64,000 bases of DNA. It comes from Flavobacterium solisilvae. GTDB taxonomy: Bacteria > Bacteroidota > Bacteroidia > Flavobacteriales > Flavobacteriaceae. The translations under genes and the position numbers were made by a program. The notes below the pieces were generated by a model. It saw only the letters and a list, made by a program, of their open reading frames with translations. It searched no databases and was not told the DNA's origin. The DNA lies in assembly GCF_012911605.1 (NCBI RefSeq), contig NZ_JAAMPT010000200.1:1-64000 (forward strand), written 5' to 3'. This document shows positions 34,668-44,817 of the stretch, piece after piece; position 1 is the stretch's first letter; every line of letters begins with the position of its first letter.

Positions 34668-34740
34668 CGCATTTCATCGATTTTTACAACATTTTTTTAC
34701 ACTTAAACGATAAAAGTTGCACTTAAACTATTTAGATTTG
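34668..34740 (+). promoter_or_regulatory. promoter with repeated motif, DUF4832 gene
   Basis: GCATTTCATCGAT (34669-34681), ACTTAAACGAT (34701-34711) and ACTTAAACTAT (34721-34731) line up about 30 and 20 bases apart, directly upstream of the -7 box TAGATTTG (34733-34740). A -33 TTTG at normal spacing is not obvious, which suggests an activator-dependent promoter. Confidence 0.5.
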
Positions 34741-34813
34741 TCAAATCACTTTCAGTCCCCAAATCTAGAAAGTGATAAAGTATAAAAAATTAAAAACTAA
34801 AACCTACACGATT

Positions 34814-36433
34814 ATGAGAAGAGTTTTTACAACATTAGTTTTATTTTTTGCTTTATTAGCAAATTCACAGAACACTACTGTGAACTACACTGTATCTACA
34901 GAAAATTTTCCAAATCCAGAAAGAGGATTTTATCACCACAAAGAAACTAGAGCTTCAAATTATTCGCTCTTAACTCAAAGTAGTTTAGCAAATTACAGAA
35001 CGAATGAAAAAATCACTTTGATTTTGCGTTTGTATTATTTGGATCAATTTTTAACGTCTCCAATTTCGCAAACTTTTTTAGATAACATTACTACCGACAT
35101 GACAAGAACTAGAAATGCTGGAATTAAATGTATTTTGAGATTTGCATATTCTAGCTCAACAACATTAGGACAACGCGATGCTTCAAAAGCGCAGATTTTA
35201 TCTCACATTCAACAATTAACTCCAATTTTTAATGCTAATAGTGATATCATTACTGCTGTTCAAGCTGGTTTTATTGGAACGTATGGTGAATGGTATTATA
35301 CTGATCATTTTGGAATGAATCCAACTACCGCTGATTATGCAAATCGCCGAGAAGTTGTTGATGCATTGCTAACTGCATTACCTTCTTCTATTAAAATTCA
35401 AGTTAGAACTCCAAAATTAAAACAAAGGCTTTTCAACTCGACTGTTGCTTTAACTCAGTCTCAATATTTCAACAACATTGCAGGTTCACGTGTTGGACAT
35501 CATAATGATTGTTTTCTTTCTGATGCTTCAGATGTTGGAACTTATACTAATATTGCAACAGAGTATCCATATTTAACACAAGAAACTAAGTTCGTTCCAA
35601 TGGGCGGAGAATCATGTGATTTTGATCCAAATCGTTCTACTTGTAATGTTGGAACTTCAGAAATGGCACTTTTTCATTGGTCATATATGAATATTGACTA
35701 TTATCCTGAAGTAATTGATGGATTTGAAGACAATAATTGTTTAAATGACATCAAGAAAAAATTGGGTTATCGTTATGAATTAGTTTCGGGAACTTTTCCA
35801 AATACAGTTTCATCTAACGGTTTATTGAATATTGCTCTTACTATAAAAAACACCGGATTTGCATCGGTTTATAATGACAGAACTGCTTACATCGTTTTGA
35901 AAAATACAGTAACAAATCAAACCTATTCGTTGCCATTGGCTTCTAATCCAAAGCTTTGGTTAGATACGAATGTAATTCCGATTAACGAGCAATTAACGTT
36001 ACCAAATGACATTGTTCCAGGTAATTATCAAATGTATTTGCATTTACCAGATAAAAGTGCAACTATTAGCGCAAGACCAGAATATGCAATTCGTTTAGCC
36101 AATGAAAACACATGGGAAGCAACAACAGGTTACAATAAATTGAACCATACTTTAAATGTTACTCAAGCTCTTTCTGTAGCTGATAATACTAGAATTAACC
36201 CAGTAATTTATCCAGTTCCAGCAAATGATGAACTGATTGTAGAAATGGAAAATATCTCAGATTTTAAAGTAACATTATACAATACTTTAGGTCAAAACTT
36301 CAACATTTCTTCAAATGAAATAGCTGGAAATAAATTGAGTTTAAATACGCAAAGTCTTTCTGATGGTGTTTATTTACTTCGTTTTGAAAACGGAAATATC
36401 GTTGACACTAAAAGAATTATCGTGAAACACTAA
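34814..36433 (+). CDS. DUF4832/DUF4874 protein exported by T9SS
   Basis: A 539-residue secreted protein. The ATG at 34814 begins a good signal peptide (MRRVFTTLVLFFALLANSQ); a GTG 42 bases earlier is less likely. The N-terminal half starts with FPNPERGFYHH, the opening of the DUF4874 domain, which together with DUF4832 (about 180-430) has a TIM-barrel, glycosidase-like look (YLDQFL, GTYGEWYYTDHFG). The last 75 residues are a type A T9SS sorting domain (YPVPANDELIVEM...LSDGVYLLRFENG..DTKRIIVK), so it is cell-surface or secreted. It converges on the pel-like operon and shares its promoter motif, suggesting a role in matrix processing; substrate unknown. Confidence 0.82.
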   Translation: MRRVFTTLVLFFALLANSQNTTVNYTVSTENFPNPERGFYHHKETRASNYSLLTQSSLANYRTNEKITLILRLYYLDQFLTSPISQTFLDNITTDMTRTRNAGIKCILRFAYSSSTTLGQRDASKAQILSHIQQLTPIFNANSDIITAVQAGFIGTYGEWYYTDHFGMNPTTADYANRREVVDALLTALPSSIKIQVRTPKLKQRLFNSTVALTQSQYFNNIAGSRVGHHNDCFLSDASDVGTYTNIATEYPYLTQETKFVPMGGESCDFDPNRSTCNVGTSEMALFHWSYMNIDYYPEVIDGFEDNNCLNDIKKKLGYRYELVSGTFPNTVSSNGLLNIALTIKNTGFASVYNDRTAYIVLKNTVTNQTYSLPLASNPKLWLDTNVIPINEQLTLPNDIVPGNYQMYLHLPDKSATISARPEYAIRLANENTWEATTGYNKLNHTLNVTQALSVADNTRINPVIYPVPANDELIVEMENISDFKVTLYNTLGQNFNISSNEIAGNKLSLNTQSLSDGVYLLRFENGNIVDTKRIIVKH

Positions 36434-36453
36434 TTGTTAAAAATACCTACACT

Positions 36454-36490
36454 AAAATCGGAGTTGAGAATTATTTTAGCTCCGATTTTT
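36454..36490. terminator. bidirectional terminator, DUF4832 gene / pel-like operon
   Basis: Stem AAAATCGGAG / CTCCGATTTT with A- and T-rich flanks, between converging ends. Confidence 0.85.
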
Positions 36491-39400
36491 TATTTCGCTT
36501 GCTTTTTCTTTAAACTATGTTTAATTCCAAGTTGAACCGCATTAGAATAATACAATGATTGAACGAAGACTTCTACTCCAACGTTAATTTCGGTATAATC
36601 AAAAAGTAAATAATTTAATGTTCCTGTATATCGCTGAAATTTATCACTAAAGTCATCTAAGAAGTACGAACCTTCAACTCTTATATTGAAATCATCGGTA
36701 TCTTTTCCAAATTTAGCTGCCATTCCACCGCCATAATAAAATCGGTCGTCAATTACCCAATATGGATAACCAAAGCGTAAAAAATAAGCATACTCACTTT
36801 TAAATGAACCTTGAGAACGAGATGATTCTATAAACGGTAGAATTTTCAGTTTCTTGTCAACGCCATCATCATAAAATACTTTTCCAGTAATTGAACCTTC
36901 ATAAGTATCGCCTGTAACAACATAAGTATCTTCAGTACTACTTGGATTGTAATAATTTCCTTCTAGCGAAAGATTAGCATTTAAAAATCCAAATAAATAA
37001 ACGTCTTGGTAATAATTCAACTGAAATCTATAAATACTTTTACTATGTGCGCCACCAGTTTCTGCAGGTGCAATTTTAAATATCAATGAGCTGAAATTCT
37101 TTTCTTTAGACAAATTTATTCCCGATGAAAATTGGAAAAATGCCTTACTTTGATTGCTATATTCTAATCGTCCTGATGTCCAGTAATTCAGTTTATTTTC
37201 TTTAACTGCTCGAGTGAATTTATACTCAATTCCATAAACATCATGCGTTAAATTGTGCAATTCATCTTTAATGTCAAAATCTAACTCATACATTTTACTG
37301 AACGTTGCACCAAAAGAATGAATGTTCTGTTTTTTGTCGAAAACATTATACGAAAATGAATTTTTTACCGCAGAATTTAATTCTCTGTTGGTTTCTAACG
37401 AACTGTCCAATTTTAGAAAATCACCATACTTTTTTCGGTCATTTTTCATGATTTCTTTCAAAACTTCAGGATAAAACAACTCTACGTGATTTTCAACCAA
37501 ATCCAATTGCAGATTTCGTTCTTCATAAATTACATCTTTGTTGTAACTAGCGCGCAAAATTTCTTTTTCTTCAAAACTATCAGGCAACGAATTGGCAATT
37601 ATCCATGCGTTTTTAAATTTTCCAGTATCACTATAATAAGTACTCATCAAAGCTTTTGCCTTATAATCATTTGGATTTTTCTCGATATGATTAGTGTATT
37701 CATTTACCAGTAAATCATTTTCTTTAGCTTCAATTAACCAATTCATTTTGCTAAGAAAATCAATTTCTGGAGAAAAACTTGACCATTCATAAGCTTTCAA
37801 ATACATTTTCTCCTCGGCATACAACCAAGCAATTGATGATGCTAAGTTTTCATAATCAGCCGATGGAGTAATGTTTTCTAGTAATTTCAAAGCCGCTTTT
37901 GGATCATAAGCCAATAGAAACTCAAGATACTTTAGCATCGTTTCTTGAGAACTATCAATTTTAATTAAATTCTCTAACGCAAACTTGATGTGTTCTTTAT
38001 TTTCTTCAGAATTGTAGCTTTCAATATAATCGGTTAGAATGGATTTATCATTTGGTTTTGCATACATCTGCATTCGTAGCCATTTTTCTCTTTCGGCTTC
38101 GGTTGGATAATAAGCAACTTCACTTAAACTGGCTGAATACATAATATTTTCTGTCGTTGGATATTTTGCAATATGAGAATCAAGCATTTTCCAAACGTCA
38201 TTTCCTTTTTCTTCCCAAGTCATGTATGTTGCATATTTGTTCCAAGTTGCAGCATCAATTTTAGCTTCAGAAAGCATTTTTTGTTTCAGCGCAGCGATTT
38301 CCTTTTTTAAATCTTCTTCGGATGTATCAACATAAGTTTGCTCGATTTTAAAATCTTGCATTTTTGTATTGAAAATAGCATAATCTTGTCTTACTGCTTT
38401 TTGAATAGCTGCTAAAGCATTGATTTCTAATGTCGATTTATGAAATAAGTCAATCATTTTTAGTTTCGATTTATTGGTATAAACCGAATATAAATTTCCT
38501 TCTAAATAAGGTGTTTTTCTATAAATTGCACCTTCATTTTTTAGTTGAGCTTCTATCCTACTTGCGTTTTCATTACTTCCGTATAAAAACCAATATTGTT
38601 TTTCTGTGATTGATTCTTCGTTATTTAATTCTTGTACCAAATATTCGCCATTACCCGATTCATGACTAAATTTTGAAGCACGCCAGTCATTTATCAAATA
38701 ACTTCCATCTGTTCCTTCTACAAAACGTAACTGTGGATAACGTTGTTTCATGTCTTTAATAATTCCTCTAAAAGCTGGATACATTGCGCGATTAGAATTC
38801 TTAGTTTTATGCCAACCTAAAGCATCAGTATTTCTAAGTGCATAATTTCCTTGGCTGATATTTTTTTCGCCCGGAATTTGAAAAACATCATCAGGATGAA
38901 CAAAATGTATCCAAATTCCAGTGTATAAATAAACCGAATTTAGCGCAAAATTGGCTTCTTCTTTTAGATAAAAACCGCTGGCAGTTCTAGGAATATCGTA
39001 TAATTTTGGTTCTAATGCATCAAAATCAAATTCACGATTTCCTCCATCTTTGTATTCTCCGTTATAAATACTACACATGAATTTAATCGATGGCATTCCT
39101 TTCACCAATTGATGTAAACCTGTTTTGTCAATAACATTGGATGGCGGAACATAAATTGATGGCAAAGTACCAAAACCGTTAATTCGCCATTTTTTTTCGG
39201 CTGAAGCCAATGATAAACGCATGAATTCTGGGTTTTTCCATTCGCTTTGAACCAATGAAACGTGATTATAACCGTGAAAACCTAATTCGTGACCATTTTT
39301 TAGAATATCTTTTGATAACCAATTACTTAAAACTTGATTTTGACCATTGATAGATGCTTTTTTTCCATCCCATTGATTGAATAAAAATGGCGGTTGAATA

Positions 39401-40389
39401 TTGTTGTCATAATCAAAAGTGGTTAACGCAACATATTTTATATCAAATTCATCTGCAAGTTTAACCATATCTGGCCACCAAGTTTTATACACATAATCCG
39501 ATAGATTTTGTTTCAATTCCGAGGCAATTGGTTCTTGCATTACATCATATAAAGGCGAAGGAAAATCGTCAAGATGAACGGTGTTTACATTGGCAATTGG
39601 ATAAGGAATTGCTTCTAAACCTTTTAAAATTCCCGAGAATAATAAACCTCTATCAGCTTTTTCATTATAATTTGTTGTATTATAAAAGATTACTTTTCCG
39701 TTTCCAATTTTGTTTTCGGTAATTAATGGATAGTATTCGTTGTTAGCAGCTGTAGCAAAAACTTTCACATTTTCGTTGAAATTATTTCTTTTTAGTCCAA
39801 AGAAAATAATGTCTTTTGAGAACTTTTTACCACTATAACCTGGCAACATTGGGATTTTAAAATTATATCCAGCCGAAGCCACATCGATGTTCATATCGGC
39901 AGTTGGTTTTAAGCCAATTAAAAACGAAAATCGTGAATCTTCACTATTATAAGGTAAATATAACGTTCCGCCTTTAGCAATAAAATCAATGATTTTTTCT
40001 ATTGTTGATGTACTAACTTTTTTAGTATTGTAAAATCCAAGAACACGTGTGGTTTCAAAAATTTCTGCGCCAGTATTCCATTCGTTTAACGAAACACTTT
40101 TTATGGGCATTTTAGTATAATCGCATACTTTTTTAATGTGATTAAATGTTTTAACATTCTCTAAATCATTGTTATCTACAACAAATTGTATAACCGGCGG
40201 ATTATTTGGCGATTCATTAGTATAACGTCTTAATTCTCTTTCGTCATTATTAGAATTAAAGAAATCAAATTCATCTGTATTGGATAATTTTTCCAATTTT
40301 CCACAACTTGTTACTAAAAGAATTATCAATAAAAGTGACAGTTTTTTTAGTGATTGTAAGGCGTTTATATTTTGATTTAACTTTATCAT
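36490..40389 (-). CDS. fused PelA-like deacetylase + TPR + PelB-like outer membrane barrel
   Basis: A 1299-residue lipoprotein (signal ending LLVTSC, Cys29). Residues about 65-260 form a Rossmann-like region; about 265-600 is a DUF2194/PelA-type polysaccharide deacetylase with VHLDDFPSP (Asp274, Asp275) and HELGFHGYNH, whose His372 and His376 would bind metal. About 700-1000 are helical TPR-like repeats, and about 1040-1299 are aromatic antiparallel strands ending LGIKHSLKKKQAK, an outer-membrane barrel. In P. aeruginosa these jobs are split between PelA (deacetylase) and PelB (TPR plus porin). Last gene of the operon, overlapping the 658-aa gene by four bases. Assignment of Pel is inference from domains and context. 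Confidence 0.8.
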   Translation of the reverse strand: MIKLNQNINALQSLKKLSLLLIILLVTSCGKLEKLSNTDEFDFFNSNNDERELRRYTNESPNNPPVIQFVVDNNDLENVKTFNHIKKVCDYTKMPIKSVSLNEWNTGAEIFETTRVLGFYNTKKVSTSTIEKIIDFIAKGGTLYLPYNSEDSRFSFLIGLKPTADMNIDVASAGYNFKIPMLPGYSGKKFSKDIIFFGLKRNNFNENVKVFATAANNEYYPLITENKIGNGKVIFYNTTNYNEKADRGLLFSGILKGLEAIPYPIANVNTVHLDDFPSPLYDVMQEPIASELKQNLSDYVYKTWWPDMVKLADEFDIKYVALTTFDYDNNIQPPFLFNQWDGKKASINGQNQVLSNWLSKDILKNGHELGFHGYNHVSLVQSEWKNPEFMRLSLASAEKKWRINGFGTLPSIYVPPSNVIDKTGLHQLVKGMPSIKFMCSIYNGEYKDGGNREFDFDALEPKLYDIPRTASGFYLKEEANFALNSVYLYTGIWIHFVHPDDVFQIPGEKNISQGNYALRNTDALGWHKTKNSNRAMYPAFRGIIKDMKQRYPQLRFVEGTDGSYLINDWRASKFSHESGNGEYLVQELNNEESITEKQYWFLYGSNENASRIEAQLKNEGAIYRKTPYLEGNLYSVYTNKSKLKMIDLFHKSTLEINALAAIQKAVRQDYAIFNTKMQDFKIEQTYVDTSEEDLKKEIAALKQKMLSEAKIDAATWNKYATYMTWEEKGNDVWKMLDSHIAKYPTTENIMYSASLSEVAYYPTEAEREKWLRMQMYAKPNDKSILTDYIESYNSEENKEHIKFALENLIKIDSSQETMLKYLEFLLAYDPKAALKLLENITPSADYENLASSIAWLYAEEKMYLKAYEWSSFSPEIDFLSKMNWLIEAKENDLLVNEYTNHIEKNPNDYKAKALMSTYYSDTGKFKNAWIIANSLPDSFEEKEILRASYNKDVIYEERNLQLDLVENHVELFYPEVLKEIMKNDRKKYGDFLKLDSSLETNRELNSAVKNSFSYNVFDKKQNIHSFGATFSKMYELDFDIKDELHNLTHDVYGIEYKFTRAVKENKLNYWTSGRLEYSNQSKAFFQFSSGINLSKEKNFSSLIFKIAPAETGGAHSKSIYRFQLNYYQDVYLFGFLNANLSLEGNYYNPSSTEDTYVVTGDTYEGSITGKVFYDDGVDKKLKILPFIESSRSQGSFKSEYAYFLRFGYPYWVIDDRFYYGGGMAAKFGKDTDDFNIRVEGSYFLDDFSDKFQRYTGTLNYLLFDYTEINVGVEVFVQSLYYSNAVQLGIKHSLKKKQAK

Positions 40390-42362
40390 ATTTTGAAAAT
40401 TAAGTCATTAATTCGAGCTTCATTTGGTTTGTTTATTATTTCATAAACATCAAAAACTTCGTTACTATAAATTACGTTTATTTTTCGACCTCTTTTCTTT
40501 AAGGTGTTTATTTGTTGTAGAATTTCTCCCGAAATATTATAGCTATCATCAAGCGATGTTATTGTTTCTGATTTTTGCTTGTAAACAAAAACGATGACAC
40601 TTTTTGGCAATACATTATCAGGATTTTTAATAAAGTATTCTTTGTTTTTTAAGTTTTTAAAATACAGCGAATCTTTTTCTAGATAGTTGTCTAAAAACGC
40701 ATCATAATTGATGAAAAAATGCTGATTTGTACTAATAGAATGCGCTGCATAATCGTTTACAACCGCATAAGAAAAAGAGAAAAATTCGCTAGAAATATTT
40801 TCATAAGCATCTAAAATCTTTCGAGCTGTAGCATCTGATTGTTTTAATTTTGCAAACTCAGGTTGCTGAAAATAGATTGCTCCAAATGATAACGATGCAA
40901 TGGTAACCACAGCAAAATAAGGTTTTACAACCATTACTTTTTTATACAACGGATATAAAATTCTCAGTACAACAGCTACTGCAATCCCAATAAATATTGG
41001 AATGTAAACGGCAATGGCTTGTTTTGTCATTTCTCTATCCAACCATTGATTGTTAACATTACTCAACAGAATTAGAAATATAAAAAGGATCAAAAACGTA
41101 AATGATTCCCGCCAATTTTCTTTAAATCCATAAGTCATTACCAATAAAAAGACGATTAATCCAACCGAAATTACAAGATAATAACTCATCAAAAGATTGT
41201 ATGGTACTATTAAATGAGGAAAATAGGTATAAGAACTCGCAGCAATCAAACTCGAATTGATAAATAGCTCAAAGTCATAACCAAGATAGTAACATTCTAA
41301 TCCATAGATAGTTGCTAAAATAATTATTGAAAGTAAAAATGCTTTTAGAACAATTAAATTATAAGAATTATATAATCGCTTTGAAAATATAAATCCAATC
41401 ACTAAAAATGGTAAAACCAATATTAATAAGGTAAAAATATCAATTAAACCAATGGCAATAAATGCAAAAATATAGTTCAATAAATAATTTCGTTTACTAC
41501 ATTTTAAAAGACTTGGATTTAAGTAATAAACCATCGCTGGAATAGCCAATGAAAGTGCCAAAAACATTGGTTTGTGCTGTAAAATATAAGAAATATTGAT
41601 TGGCGAAAGCACATAACATAAAGCAAAAAACAGACAAGCTACGATTGGTGCAATTATCCTTGAAGCTGTTATTTTACTAACACTCCAAAAAATAAGAATT
41701 CCAATCAATACCGATTCAATAATTCCCATAGATTCAAGTGCTATTTCGGGAGAAATACTTGATATTTTACTGTAAAAATTGATTAAAGCCAATTCGCCAA
41801 CAGGTGTTACACCATTATAAAACCAGCGTTGTCTATCAAAATCAATTACAGTTTCTAGCTCTAAAATCCATAAATTGGACAAAGCATAAAGATCATATTT
41901 TGTAAAATAATAGCGACTGAAAAAAGTTATAAAACCTAAAACTGCCAACAATGGCAACATCCAAAGACGTTTTGCTCTAGTTTTGGAATTGGTTTTTGTA
42001 CTGATATAGTAAGACCAACTTTTTTTTAGCTCTACATTTTTAATAAGCTCAAATGTTTTTTGTTTTATTTTCCTGGAACTAAACGCTAATGATTTTCCTA
42101 TCAATCGAATACCTAAATAGTCAATAACAATAAATAAACTAAATAAAACTATTGTGTTGAACAAATTGTAAATTCCTAATTGAACCAATACAAAAAGTAA
42201 AATAGTTAGCAAACTTCCATATTTAAACCACTGATTTGCAATAAAATCAAAGATATTTTCTTGTTTATGGTAATTGATAAATTTTCTGTTCAAATAAAAC
42301 AATACCAAAACCAATAGACAAAGTCTAAAAAAACCTAATGCTATAGTTGATGAATATATCAT
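40386..42362 (-). CDS. large polytopic membrane protein of the pel-like operon
   Basis: A 658-residue inner-membrane protein with about 12-13 hydrophobic helices (first about 8-24, last around 475-495) and a soluble C-terminal part of about 160 residues. A hydrophilic loop of about 50 residues follows the first three helices. I do not recognise the family; there is no GGDEF, GAF or TPR domain, so it is not an obvious PelD or PelE, though it sits where they would be expected. The helix-rich plan is reminiscent of GT-C membrane glycosyltransferases, but I see no clear catalytic motif. It overlaps both neighbours by four bases (ATGA), so it is tightly coupled with them. Confidence 0.75.
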   Translation of the reverse strand: MIYSSTIALGFFRLCLLVLVLFYLNRKFINYHKQENIFDFIANQWFKYGSLLTILLFVLVQLGIYNLFNTIVLFSLFIVIDYLGIRLIGKSLAFSSRKIKQKTFELIKNVELKKSWSYYISTKTNSKTRAKRLWMLPLLAVLGFITFFSRYYFTKYDLYALSNLWILELETVIDFDRQRWFYNGVTPVGELALINFYSKISSISPEIALESMGIIESVLIGILIFWSVSKITASRIIAPIVACLFFALCYVLSPINISYILQHKPMFLALSLAIPAMVYYLNPSLLKCSKRNYLLNYIFAFIAIGLIDIFTLLILVLPFLVIGFIFSKRLYNSYNLIVLKAFLLSIIILATIYGLECYYLGYDFELFINSSLIAASSYTYFPHLIVPYNLLMSYYLVISVGLIVFLLVMTYGFKENWRESFTFLILFIFLILLSNVNNQWLDREMTKQAIAVYIPIFIGIAVAVVLRILYPLYKKVMVVKPYFAVVTIASLSFGAIYFQQPEFAKLKQSDATARKILDAYENISSEFFSFSYAVVNDYAAHSISTNQHFFINYDAFLDNYLEKDSLYFKNLKNKEYFIKNPDNVLPKSVIVFVYKQKSETITSLDDSYNISGEILQQINTLKKRGRKINVIYSNEVFDVYEIINKPNEARINDLIFKI

Positions 42363-43168
42363 TTCTTGTAATTTGGTAGGGTTTGTAAATCAATTTTTCC
42401 AATAAAATAGTCTAATTTGTATTTAGCTAATCGCAATGCTATTTTGTCATACAACGCTTTAGTATCGGCATATTCTACTAAAATAAACTTGGTATTGTAT
42501 TTCGTTTTTAATGAATCTATTCGGTTAATGTAGGTATCAAATTCTTGTTTGTTTCGTAAACCATACTTTTTATCTTTAAAAGTATAACTGCTCGCCACTG
42601 ACTCTACTACTACTCCATCAATATACTTATGGGTATTTTCTAATAATTCTAAACCTGCATTTTGATAAAAAACTTTGTTTGGAAATTTAGCAGCAATAAT
42701 TTTTAGAAATTCTATAGCTTCTTTTTTATCCTCTTTTTGTGGTCCAAACTGAGTGAAATTATCTAAATTATCAAGAAACATTCCATCAAAACCTTTATCA
42801 AAAGCTTCTGTCATTAGTTGTAATAAAACTTCTTTTGTTTTTTCTGATTTTAAATCTAAATAATGACTATCCCAATTATTGTTTTTACCTAATGTTATGT
42901 TCTTTAATTTTTTATAGTGTTTAGCTTGACTATTTACTTCACCTAAACTGATATAAGCTAAAACCTGTTTATTGTCTTTTTTTAATTGCTTAATTTCGGT
43001 TAAATTAAAATGAAATGGCTCAATAATGACTTGATTATAATTTTTAACTAATGCTGTATTGAACTTTCCGTAACAAAATAAAACAGTGCTTTTGTCTTCA
43101 TTTTTACTGAAAGTTCCTGGTATCAAAACGGATGGCAATAACCAAAGAAAGAATTTAATAGGCTGCAT
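42359..43168 (-). CDS. GH114 endo-alpha-1,4-polygalactosaminidase
   Basis: A 269-residue hydrolase with an N-terminal signal or anchor (MQPIKFFLWLLPSVLIPG). The start is the ATG at 43168; a TTG five codons upstream is unlikely. Family landmarks are VLAYISLGEVN, SHYLDLKS, the strand GFDGMFLDNLDNF with its acidic residues, and VVVESV. This TIM-barrel family includes the hydrolase half of PelA, which cuts partially deacetylated GalNAc polymer. Here it is a separate periplasmic protein inside the operon, which supports Pel-like polymer processing. Overlaps pelG by 14 bases. Confidence 0.85.
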   Translation of the reverse strand: MQPIKFFLWLLPSVLIPGTFSKNEDKSTVLFCYGKFNTALVKNYNQVIIEPFHFNLTEIKQLKKDNKQVLAYISLGEVNSQAKHYKKLKNITLGKNNNWDSHYLDLKSEKTKEVLLQLMTEAFDKGFDGMFLDNLDNFTQFGPQKEDKKEAIEFLKIIAAKFPNKVFYQNAGLELLENTHKYIDGVVVESVASSYTFKDKKYGLRNKQEFDTYINRIDSLKTKYNTKFILVEYADTKALYDKIALRLAKYKLDYFIGKIDLQTLPNYKK

Positions 43169-44765
43169 AATAATAGTAATCAAGATTATTAAAAAACTTT
43201 CTGCTTTCTACAAAAGTATAACACATATAAAACACTGAACCACAAAACATTCCGATAACGCTGTACTCATAAGAAACAAATCTACTCAGAATAAACCCAA
43301 CTACTACATTTATAACACAAGCCAATATAATTCCTTTTACTGGAATATCTGGTCGTCCTAAAGTAAACATATACAACGAATTAAGCATTCCCCAAGCCAA
43401 AAAGAAATATCCTATTCCAGCGATTATACAAACTCGAATACTAACAGCATCTAGACTTTGATTGAATTGTCCTTTATAACCCCAAGAAGCCGTAATGATG
43501 TAATAAATTAAAATGGAAATCAAAACACAGGTTAATACTAGCAATAATATACTATGCCAGTACATTTTTATAAACTGTTTGTTGAACTTTTCTGGCGTAT
43601 CAAATGAGGTGATTTTTTGACCTATATCAAGAAATTTCGTAAACGAAACAATACTATATTCCAAAACTCCAGTCATTAGAAGAAAAACTAAAATGGCCAA
43701 ATCCATTCCTAATTCATAATCTTTTTCAAAATAGACAATTAGCGGTAATTTCCCTTCTGTATCTGATGTCCAAGCTAGAATTCTATCAATAAAGATGAAA
43801 ATATAAACAGCCGTTCCGTAGAAAAAATACTTGTAGTTTTGATACAATAAAATTGGTGTTTTAAATCGAATATTGGTATGATTTTGGTTTTTCTTTATTT
43901 TAAATTTGAAAAAGAAAATCAAGAAAAGAAACGAAATTAATATTGCACAAGATATTCCAATCCAATGGGTTACATAAATTAGAAGTGTTGTTTTTTCCTT
44001 AGCAAAAACTGCCAAAGCTGTTCCAGCCAAAATCGCTACCGAAATTACCCAGCGTTGTTTAATTGTATGCAATGGTGCAAAAACCAATAGTAATAAACCT
44101 ATTAGAAATGCATAGGTAAAAATAACCAGCAATACATTAAACGGAAATAAATGAAAAAAGATATTGAAAAATGAAATAACAAAAATGACAAATAATAAAC
44201 TCTTTCCACCTTTTCTTATCAAATAAAAGATGGTTTCTTTTGCCATTTGATAATCTTCATAATTCCAATAAAAAGTAGCTTGTCTTCCAATAACTTGAAC
44301 AAATCCACCAGTTACAATAAGTCCAACCATTACACCAAGTACAACTGCTGTTGATTGAATTTCGTTAAAACCAATGTAAGTCCAAAGCGAATAACCAAAT
44401 AAAATAATGGCAGCAATTTGAAGAAATACAGGAAGTAAATGAAGTATTCCTAAAGGATAATGTTTTGCAAAAAGTCGCGCCTTTACATGAACATAATCCG
44501 AAACTTGAATGGTTTCATGTTTCTCAATATCTTCTTTTTCTTTACTATTTTTTAATTCTGAATAATCGGCAAGTGAATTTATTTCTTTAAAAATATAATC
44601 TGCCAAAGATTTTATCGATTCAAAACCGTAATCGCTTGGAACATCAATATCTCTAATTCCTAAAGATTCTATAGTAGCAATAACTACCCTGGAACTTACA
44701 GGTTTGCCGATTTTATCTTTGACGCTTTGCATCAAAAATTCAGTGTTTTCGTAGTGGTTTTTCAT
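43155..44765 (-). CDS. pelG: PelG-like polysaccharide flippase
   Basis: A 536-residue inner-membrane protein of the MATE/MVF superfamily with about 12 helices, matching PelG, the exporter paired with PelF. The recognisable stretch is NYKYFFYGTAVYIFIFIDRI. An extra N-terminal soluble region of about 100 residues (SVKDKIGKPVSSRVVIATIESLG...) precedes the first helix and is not part of P. aeruginosa PelG as I know it. It lies 52 bases after pelF and overlaps the GH114 gene. The symbol is by family resemblance. Confidence 0.82.
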   Translation of the reverse strand: MKNHYENTEFLMQSVKDKIGKPVSSRVVIATIESLGIRDIDVPSDYGFESIKSLADYIFKEINSLADYSELKNSKEKEDIEKHETIQVSDYVHVKARLFAKHYPLGILHLLPVFLQIAAIILFGYSLWTYIGFNEIQSTAVVLGVMVGLIVTGGFVQVIGRQATFYWNYEDYQMAKETIFYLIRKGGKSLLFVIFVISFFNIFFHLFPFNVLLVIFTYAFLIGLLLLVFAPLHTIKQRWVISVAILAGTALAVFAKEKTTLLIYVTHWIGISCAILISFLFLIFFFKFKIKKNQNHTNIRFKTPILLYQNYKYFFYGTAVYIFIFIDRILAWTSDTEGKLPLIVYFEKDYELGMDLAILVFLLMTGVLEYSIVSFTKFLDIGQKITSFDTPEKFNKQFIKMYWHSILLLVLTCVLISILIYYIITASWGYKGQFNQSLDAVSIRVCIIAGIGYFFLAWGMLNSLYMFTLGRPDIPVKGIILACVINVVVGFILSRFVSYEYSVIGMFCGSVFYMCYTFVESRKFFNNLDYYYYAAY

Positions 44766-44817
44766 TGTAGATTGGTTAGGGCAAATATAAATGAAAACTC
44801 CTTAATTTACAGAGCTA

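Noticed and set aside
40386..42362. PelD or PelE
   Set aside because: No GGDEF, GAF or TPR features; helix number is far larger than in either.
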